A stretch of 64,000 nucleotides of DNA from positions 1 through 64,000 of the forward strand of contig DASVTZ010000157.1 in assembly GCA_036387335.1 (NCBI GenBank), written 5' to 3'. A program made the position numbers and the translations under genes. This document shows positions 59,224 through 64,000 of the stretch, in pieces. The DNA comes from Longimicrobium sp. GTDB lineage: Bacteria > Gemmatimonadota > Gemmatimonadetes > Longimicrobiales > Longimicrobiaceae. The notes below the pieces were generated by a model, which was not told where the DNA came from, searched no databases, and was given only the letters and a program-made list of their open reading frames with translations. Positions within the stretch are counted from its first letter, which is position 1, and the number at the start of each line of letters is the position of its first letter.

Positions 59224-59670
59224 TTAGCGCGCGGCGTCGCGCCGGTCCTCCCACAACACGTTGACGATCACCCAGCGGCCGTTCCACTTGGCTATGTGCA
59301 TGTAGTCGATCCACCCGGACATGTCCACGCGCACGGAGGCGACGTTCTGGAAGAGATCGAGGATGCGCACGTCGGCGCGGCGCTCCGCGGCGGGGGTGTC
59401 GCGCCCGCCGCCGTTGGCCGCCTGCCCCACCAGCGTCATGGCACTCATCTGGACGATGCGGCTGCGCCCCGCGTCGTCGGTGGACACACGGCGCTTGGCG
59501 AGCTCGGGGTGGAGGGCGCGCTGCATCCGCGGCCCGTCCCCGTCGTACCATCCCAGCGCGTAGTCCAGGGCGGTCTGGCGGATGGCGGCGGAGTCCGCCG
59601 GGGCCTGCGCGCGGGCGGTTTGAGGCGCCGCCACCAGCGCGGCCGCCACCAGGATGAGCAGGATTCGCAC
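59224..59670 (-). CDS. Secreted NTF2-like protein, possible lumazine-binding-like (locus 2)
   Basis: The 148-residue product has a signal peptide (RILLILVAAALVAAPQTARA). An NTF2-like domain follows: ALDYALGWYDGDGPRMQRAL, a loop, and final strands NVASVRVDMSGWIDYMHIAK then WNGRWVIVNVLWE. This resembles the putative lumazine-binding family. I start it at the GTG at 59670 because GAGG stands 5 nt upstream and the signal peptide begins there. It is convergent with the DUF5916 gene, matching the locus-1 arrangement, although its subfamily differs from the protein at 5626. Confidence 0.72.
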   Translation of the reverse strand: MRILLILVAAALVAAPQTARAQAPADSAAIRQTALDYALGWYDGDGPRMQRALHPELAKRRVSTDDAGRSRIVQMSAMTLVGQAANGGGRDTPAAERRADVRILDLFQNVASVRVDMSGWIDYMHIAKWNGRWVIVNVLWEDRRDAAR

Positions 59671-59835
59671 GGTGCCTCGTGGGTGCGGGGTGGGTGGCGC
59701 GCGGAGTGCCCGCCATGCCCGCAAGTTTGCCGCGCGTGAACGCGGGCCGCAATGCGGATGGTGCGGATGGGCATCCCCGCGCCGCCACGACGCACAGAGG
59801 TGGGGGCGATTTTGCGCGGGGGCCGGGGCGAGGCA

Positions 59836-60225
59836 GGCGGAGGGCAGACACGCAGGTCTGCCCCTACCGTTTATTTGTTTTGAATGACAGGCGGTGGTGC
59901 AGCGCAGGGCACGGGCGCGATAAATCGCGCCCCTACAATGGCATGGGTGGTTCCGCCCCCTCTCTCGATAACGGCGAGGGCGCAGCCCTCTCCTGTTATC
60001 GGGAGAGGGGGCAGCGAGGAACGAGCGGGGGTGAGGGCCTACCCCAGTGGCGCCTACGTCGTTTCGGCGCCGAGACGCGGGGTTGGTGGTCGGGCGAGGG
60101 TGGGCAGACACGCAGGTAACCCGCAGGTCTGGCCCTACGTGGTCTGTGCAGCACGGGCGGCAGTTCTCCCCCTCACCCGCCCTGCGCCCCCGCAGGCGGG
60201 GGAGGGGGCCGGGGGGAGGGGGCCT
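59836..60225. repeat. Modular hairpin array V (B-C-E-B'-D)
   Basis: Modules B (59840-59880), C (59903-59946), E (59957-60044), a lengthened B' (60100-60154, with an insertion inside the stem) and D (60166-60225) follow in one strand sense. The array fills most of the 59671-60296 gap, and D lies 72 nt before the GTG of the monooxygenase gene. No gene is seen in the gap. Confidence 0.75.
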
Positions 60226-60296
60226 TGCCGGGGCGCGGCGGCGCGTCCTACACTACGAATCCAAGATCCGAACGACCGTTCCAATCCGGGAGGCGC

Positions 60297-62621
60297 GTGG
60301 CCGCAGTCGATCGCAAGCCCCTGAGCGTGGCCATCGTAGGAGGGGGGCCGGCGGGGCTCTACCTGGCGCTCCTGCTGCGCAAGGCGGACCCCGCGCGCCG
60401 CGTCACCGTCTTCGAGCGCAACCGTGCCGACGACACGTTCGGGTGGGGCGTCGTCTTCTCCGACCAGACGCTCGGTAACCTGCGCGAGGCCGATCCCGAG
60501 TCGTACCGCGAGATCGCCGACCACTTCGCGCACTGGGACGATATCGACATCCACTTCCGCGGCACCACCATCACCTCGGGCGGGCACGGCTTCTCCGGCA
60601 TCGCCCGCGTCAAGCTCCTCCAGATCCTCCGCGACCGCGCCGCCGCCCTCGGCGCCGAGCTCCGCTTCGAACAGGACGTAGCGGATGACGCAAACCTCGA
60701 AGGCGTGGACCTGGTGGTCGCCGCGGACGGGGTGAACAGCCGGCTGCGCGCGAAGTACGCGGACGACTTCAGCCCCGATCTGGACGTGCGCTCGGCCCGC
60801 TTCGTGTGGCTGGGGACGACCAAGCTGTTCGACGCCTTCACCTTCATCTTCGTCGAGAACGAGCACGGCGTTTTCCAGGTGCACGCCTACCGCTACGACG
60901 ACCGCAACTCCGCCTTCATCGTGGAATGCGACGAACGGTCGTGGCGCAACGCGGGCTTCGAGGGGATGGACGAGGCGGCGACGGTGGCGGCGTGCGAGAG
61001 GATGTTCGCGCCGTGGCTGGATGGGCACGCGCTGCGCAGCAACGCGCCGCACCTGCGCTCGCCCTGGATCTCGTTCACGCGCGTCAGCAACGAGCGCTGG
61101 TTCACCATGGGGGGCGCCGCCGCCCCCGTCGCGCTGATCGGCGATGCGGCGCACACGGCGCACTTCTCCATCGGCTCCGGGACGAAGCTGGCGATGGAGG
61201 ACGCCATCGCGCTCGCCCGCATCCTGGACGCGGAGCCCGACCTGGAGAAGGCGCTGGCGAGCTACCAGGAGGAGCGGCGCACCGACGCCGTCCGGCTCCA
61301 GAACGCGGCGCGCAACTCGATGGAGTGGTTCGAGAACGTGCGGCGCTACGTGCACCTCGATCCGCCGCAGTTCGCGTACTCGCTGCTCACGCGCAGTCAG
61401 CGGGTGGGCCACGAGAGCCTGCGCCTGCGCGACCGCGCGTACCTGGAGGGCGTGGAGCGATGGTTCGCGTCGCGCGCCGAGGAGCGCGAGCCTCCGGCGC
61501 CCATCCCCCCGATGTTCACGCCCTTCAAGCTGCGCGGGATGACGCTGCACAACCGCGTCGTCGTCGCGCCGATGGACATGTACTCGGCGGAGGAGGGCAC
61601 GCCCAACGACTTCCACCTGGTGCACCTGGGCGCCCGCGCGCTGGGCGGCGCCGCGCTGGTCTTCACCGAGATGGCGTGCGTCTCCCCCGAGGCGCGCATC
61701 ACCCTGGGCTGCACGGGGATGTACGCGGACGAGCACCTCGCCGCGTGGACGCGCATCGTGCGCTTCGTGCACGAGCGGACGCCCGCCAAGATCTGCCTTC
61801 AGCTCGGCCATTCCGGCCGCAAGGGCTCCACGCGGCTGATGTGGGAGGGGATGGACCAGCCGCTGGAGGAGGGCGGCTGGGAAGTCCTCGCTCCCTCCGC
61901 CGAGCCGTGGGCCCCCGGCAACCCCGTCCCCCGCCCGATGACGCGCGCCGAGATGGACCGCGTGCGCGACGATTTCGTGCGCGCCACGGAGATGGCGGCC
62001 ATGGCGCGGTTCGACATGGTGGAGCTGCACTGCGCGCACGGCTACCTCCTCTCCTCCTTCATCACCCCGCTCAGCAACACGCGCACGGACGAGTACGGCG
62101 GCTCGCTGGAGAACCGCCTGCGCTACCCGCTGGAGGTCTTCGCCGCCATGCGCGCCGCGTGGCCCCAAGCGCGCCCCATGTCGGTGCGCATCTCGGCGAC
62201 GGACTGGGTGGAGGAGGGGATGGGGTGCGGCGACTCGGTGGAGGTGGCGCGCGCCTTCCACGCCGCCGGCGCGGACGTGATCCACGTGTCGGCAGGCCAG
62301 ACCTCGCCGGGCGCGAAGCCGGTGTACGGGCGCATGTTCCAGACGCCGTTCAGCGACCGCATCCGCAACGAGGCGCGAGTGCCGACGATCGCGGTGGGCA
62401 ACATCACCGAGGCGGACCAGGTGAACGGGATCATCGCCGCCGGCCGCGCGGACCTGTGCGCCCTCGCCCGCCCGCACCTCACCGACCCGCACTGGACCAT
62501 CCACGCCGCCGCCGAGCTTGGCTACGCGGACCAGTGGTGGCCGGTGCAGTACGGCAGCGGGCGAGTGCAGCTGGAGCGGCAGGTGCAGCGGAAGGCGGAG
62601 CTGGCGGGGGGTGGGATCTGA
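60297..62621 (+). CDS. Bifunctional aromatic acyl-CoA monooxygenase/OYE-type reductase (salicylyl-CoA 5-hydroxylase or 2-aminobenzoyl-CoA type)
   Basis: The 774-residue protein joins an N-terminal FAD monooxygenase (GxGxxG at 15-20 in [12 protein letters not shown], and [20 protein letters not shown]) to a C-terminal old-yellow-enzyme domain. The reductase part is marked by [23 protein letters not shown] and [12 protein letters not shown]. This fusion is that of the 2-aminobenzoyl-CoA monooxygenase/reductase and salicylyl-CoA 5-hydroxylase family. The two substrates cannot be separated by eye. The start is a GTG at 60297 with GGGAGG close upstream (spacing only 3 nt). An SDR and an enoyl-CoA hydratase gene follow, supporting an aromatic-CoA degradation operon. 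Confidence 0.88.
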   Translation: MAAVDRKPLSVAIVGGGPAGLYLALLLRKADPARRVTVFERNRADDTFGWGVVFSDQTLGNLREADPESYREIADHFAHWDDIDIHFRGTTITSGGHGFSGIARVKLLQILRDRAAALGAELRFEQDVADDANLEGVDLVVAADGVNSRLRAKYADDFSPDLDVRSARFVWLGTTKLFDAFTFIFVENEHGVFQVHAYRYDDRNSAFIVECDERSWRNAGFEGMDEAATVAACERMFAPWLDGHALRSNAPHLRSPWISFTRVSNERWFTMGGAAAPVALIGDAAHTAHFSIGSGTKLAMEDAIALARILDAEPDLEKALASYQEERRTDAVRLQNAARNSMEWFENVRRYVHLDPPQFAYSLLTRSQRVGHESLRLRDRAYLEGVERWFASRAEEREPPAPIPPMFTPFKLRGMTLHNRVVVAPMDMYSAEEGTPNDFHLVHLGARALGGAALVFTEMACVSPEARITLGCTGMYADEHLAAWTRIVRFVHERTPAKICLQLGHSGRKGSTRLMWEGMDQPLEEGGWEVLAPSAEPWAPGNPVPRPMTRAEMDRVRDDFVRATEMAAMARFDMVELHCAHGYLLSSFITPLSNTRTDEYGGSLENRLRYPLEVFAAMRAAWPQARPMSVRISATDWVEEGMGCGDSVEVARAFHAAGADVIHVSAGQTSPGAKPVYGRMFQTPFSDRIRNEARVPTIAVGNITEADQVNGIIAAGRADLCALARPHLTDPHWTIHAAAELGYADQWWPVQYGSGRVQLERQVQRKAELAGGGI

Positions 62622-62629
62622 TGGCGGGC

Positions 62630-62805
62630 CCTCACCCCCCAACCCCCTCTCCCGATAACAGGAGAGGGTGCCCCTCTCAGTTATCGAGAGAGGGGGAGCA
62701 GATCCGTGCTCGGGCCTGTTTTGGTGTGCTCCCCTCTCCCGGGAACAGGAGGGCGGAGCCCTCTCCTGTTATCGGGAGAGGGGCCGGGGGTGAGGGCCCC
62801 CGCCG
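62630..62805. repeat. Modular hairpin array VI (E-E')
   Basis: Two E modules, built on CCTCTCCCGATAACAGGAG and CCTCTCCTGTTATCGGGAG, stand in tandem between two genes of one operon. The last module ends at GGGGGTGAGGGCCCCC, directly before the ATG of the SDR gene, so it probably supplies that gene's Shine-Dalgarno-like sequence. Confidence 0.75.
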
Positions 62806-63582
62806 ATGACCTACCTCGCTGGCAAGCACGCCGTGGTCACCGGCGGCGGGCGCGGCATCGGCGCGGCGATCGCGGACGAGCTGGCGCGGCTCGGCGCCGA
62901 CCTCACCCTGATGGGCCGCGACCTGCCTCGCCTGGAGGCGCACGCGGCCACCCTTCGCGAGCGGCACGGCGTCGAGGTGCGGGCGCTCGAGTGCGACGTC
63001 ACGGACGAGTTTTCGGTCCTGGACGCGTTCATCAGCGCGCGCGACGAGCTGGGGAATGCCGCGATCCTGGTGAACAACGCGGGCCAGTCCGCCGCCGGTC
63101 CGTTGATCGACACGTCGATCGAGGTCTGGAACCGGATGCTGGCGGTGAACCTGACGGGTACCTTTCTCTGCACCCGCGAGGTGATCCCCGCGATGACGGT
63201 GGCGCGCTGGGGGCGGGTGGTGAACATCGCTTCGACGGCGGGGCTGCGCGGCTATCCGAAGACGGCGGCGTACACCGCGGCCAAGCACGGCGTCGTCGGC
63301 CTCACCCGCGCCCTCGCGCTGGAGACGGCGAAGCTGGGGATCACCGTCAACGCCGTCTGCCCCGGCTACACCGACACGGACATGGCGACCGCCGCCATCG
63401 GCAACCTGGTGCGCGAGCTGGGGAAGACGGAGGAGGAGGCGCGGAAGATGATCACCCGCGTCAACCCCATGGGCCGCCTGATCGACCCCGCCGAGGTCGC
63501 CGCCGCGGTCGGCTGGCTCTGCTCCCCCGCGGCGTCCGGGGTGACGGGGCAGGCGCTGGCGGTGGCGGGGGGGGAGGTGTAG
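62806..63582 (+). CDS. Short-chain dehydrogenase/reductase in the aromatic-CoA cluster
   Basis: The 258-residue SDR has the cofactor motif AVVTGGGRGIGAAI, NNAGQS, catalytic Ser in VVNIASTAGLRG, the active-site pair YTAAKHG, and VCPGYTDTDM. The classical length and C-terminus (VTGQALAVAGGEV) are present. Position between the monooxygenase/reductase and an enoyl-CoA hydratase suggests a 3-hydroxyacyl-CoA or ring-derived dehydrogenase step. A repeat module touches its 5' end. Confidence 0.86.
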   Translation: MTYLAGKHAVVTGGGRGIGAAIADELARLGADLTLMGRDLPRLEAHAATLRERHGVEVRALECDVTDEFSVLDAFISARDELGNAAILVNNAGQSAAGPLIDTSIEVWNRMLAVNLTGTFLCTREVIPAMTVARWGRVVNIASTAGLRGYPKTAAYTAAKHGVVGLTRALALETAKLGITVNAVCPGYTDTDMATAAIGNLVRELGKTEEEARKMITRVNPMGRLIDPAEVAAAVGWLCSPAASGVTGQALAVAGGEV

Positions 63583-63815
63583 GGGGCCGGGGATCGCCGA
63601 GGGATGAATCCCCCGGCTGGAACCACGGGAAGACCGCTGAAGCGGTCTCGCGCGCCGAAGCCAGTCCGCGAAGGCGGAGTTCGCGTGGTTGCAGCAGCCT
63701 CCATTCGCTCTGGGAGCGGCGTGCGCAACGCAGGCGAATCTCGCCGCCGAGTCCGCGCAGGCGGACTTTGTGCGGTTGTTGCAGCGAGTTTACTCGCCGG
63801 AACCTAGCACACCGT
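63583..63815. repeat. Clustered small palindromes, GAATCCCCCGGCTGGAA family (copy 2)
   Basis: The gap after the SDR contains GGGATGAATCCCCCGGCTGG, GACCGCTGAAGCGGTC, AGTCCGCGAAGGCGGA and AGTCCGCGCAGGCGGACT, ending GTGCGGTTGTTGCAGCG. The last segment is the reverse complement of CGCTGCAACAACCGC in copy 1 (11531-11760). The two arrays therefore share units in partly opposite order. Confidence 0.7.
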
Positions 63816-63840
63816 CCCTTACCGGAACCGCATTCAATCG

Positions 63841-64000
63841 ATGAACACCAAGATCCTCGGCGCCGATCTCAAGCCCACCTCGTTCCGCTGGCAGGTGGAG
63901 GGGCCGGTCGCAACGGTGACGCTCGCGCGGCCGGAGCGAAAGAATCCGCTCACCTTTGAGAGCTACGCCGAGCTGCGCGACACCTTTCGGCAGCTGCAGT
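63841..64000 (+). CDS. Enoyl-CoA hydratase/isomerase family protein, N-terminus only
   Basis: The 53 residues visible before the edge of the window include [20 protein letters not shown] and [15 protein letters not shown], the start of the crotonase fold. The rest lies outside, so the active-site loop cannot be checked. It follows the SDR on the same strand and is likely the third gene of the aromatic-CoA cluster, with a repeat array in between. Confidence 0.82.
   Translation, partial: MNTKILGADLKPTSFRWQVEGPVATVTLARPERKNPLTFESYAELRDTFRQLQ

Overview
The window is high-GC, gene-dense bacterial DNA with Shine-Dalgarno leaders, many lipoprotein and secreted-protein signals, and outer-membrane barrel proteins. 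The gene repertoire (two DUF5916/CBM9-like barrels, an ADOP-type duplicated MacB/FtsX permease, BlaI/M56 pairs, a very large PAS/GAF hybrid kinase, many secreted NTF2-like proteins) fits a free-living Gemmatimonadota, most likely a Longimicrobium relative. That placement is inference from gene content; there is no rRNA, tRNA, phage or plasmid marker in the window.

Layout: 0.2-6.2 kb holds a BlaI-like repressor, an M56 receptor-peptidase, a DUF5916 barrel and a convergent secreted NTF2-like protein. 6.3-13.7 kb holds a propeller-protein remnant, a Ser/Thr kinase fused to a TonB domain, a lipoprotein, an ADOP permease, a methyltransferase and a LysE exporter. 13.7-18.5 kb, on the minus strand, holds an RsbRD-type histidine kinase, a multicopper oxidase broken by one in-frame TGA, and a serine beta-lactamase-like hydrolase. 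18.9-24 kb holds the arsenosugar pair (peroxidase-like protein and ArsS), a secreted protein/DUF2721/DUF1499 operon, a TVP38 membrane protein and MoaB. 24-31.3 kb is a translationally coupled pair of sensor kinases (551 and 1860 aa). 31.6-45 kb has a HicB/HicA pair, a PYROXD2-like oxidoreductase, an SDR, a KAS III enzyme, pckA, a TetR regulator, an amidohydrolase, a cold-shock protein and a lipoprotein metallopeptidase. 45-52 kb has a lower-GC Clp-fold protease operon, ettA, an S15/CocE hydrolase and a divergent TetR/aspartyl protease pair. 52.3-59.7 kb repeats the BlaI-M56-DUF5916-NTF2-like order of the left end. 60.3-64 kb begins an aromatic acyl-CoA degradation cluster that runs off the right edge.

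Intergenic DNA carries at least three families of structured repeats. One forms modular hairpin arrays whose modules keep a fixed order (A-B-C-D/E), mostly just upstream of plus-strand genes. A second forms long hairpins whose arms are built from iterated 7-9 nt words. A third forms GAATCCCCCGGCTGGAA-type arrays near 11.6 and 63.7 kb. Some repeats touch or supply start and stop codons of adjacent genes.

The most notable observations are the twice-occurring BlaI-M56-DUF5916 module with two different solenoid domains on the peptidases, the kinase-TonB fusion, the oxidase nonsense codon at a Trp position, the modular hairpin arrays, and the lower-GC protease/small-protein operon.
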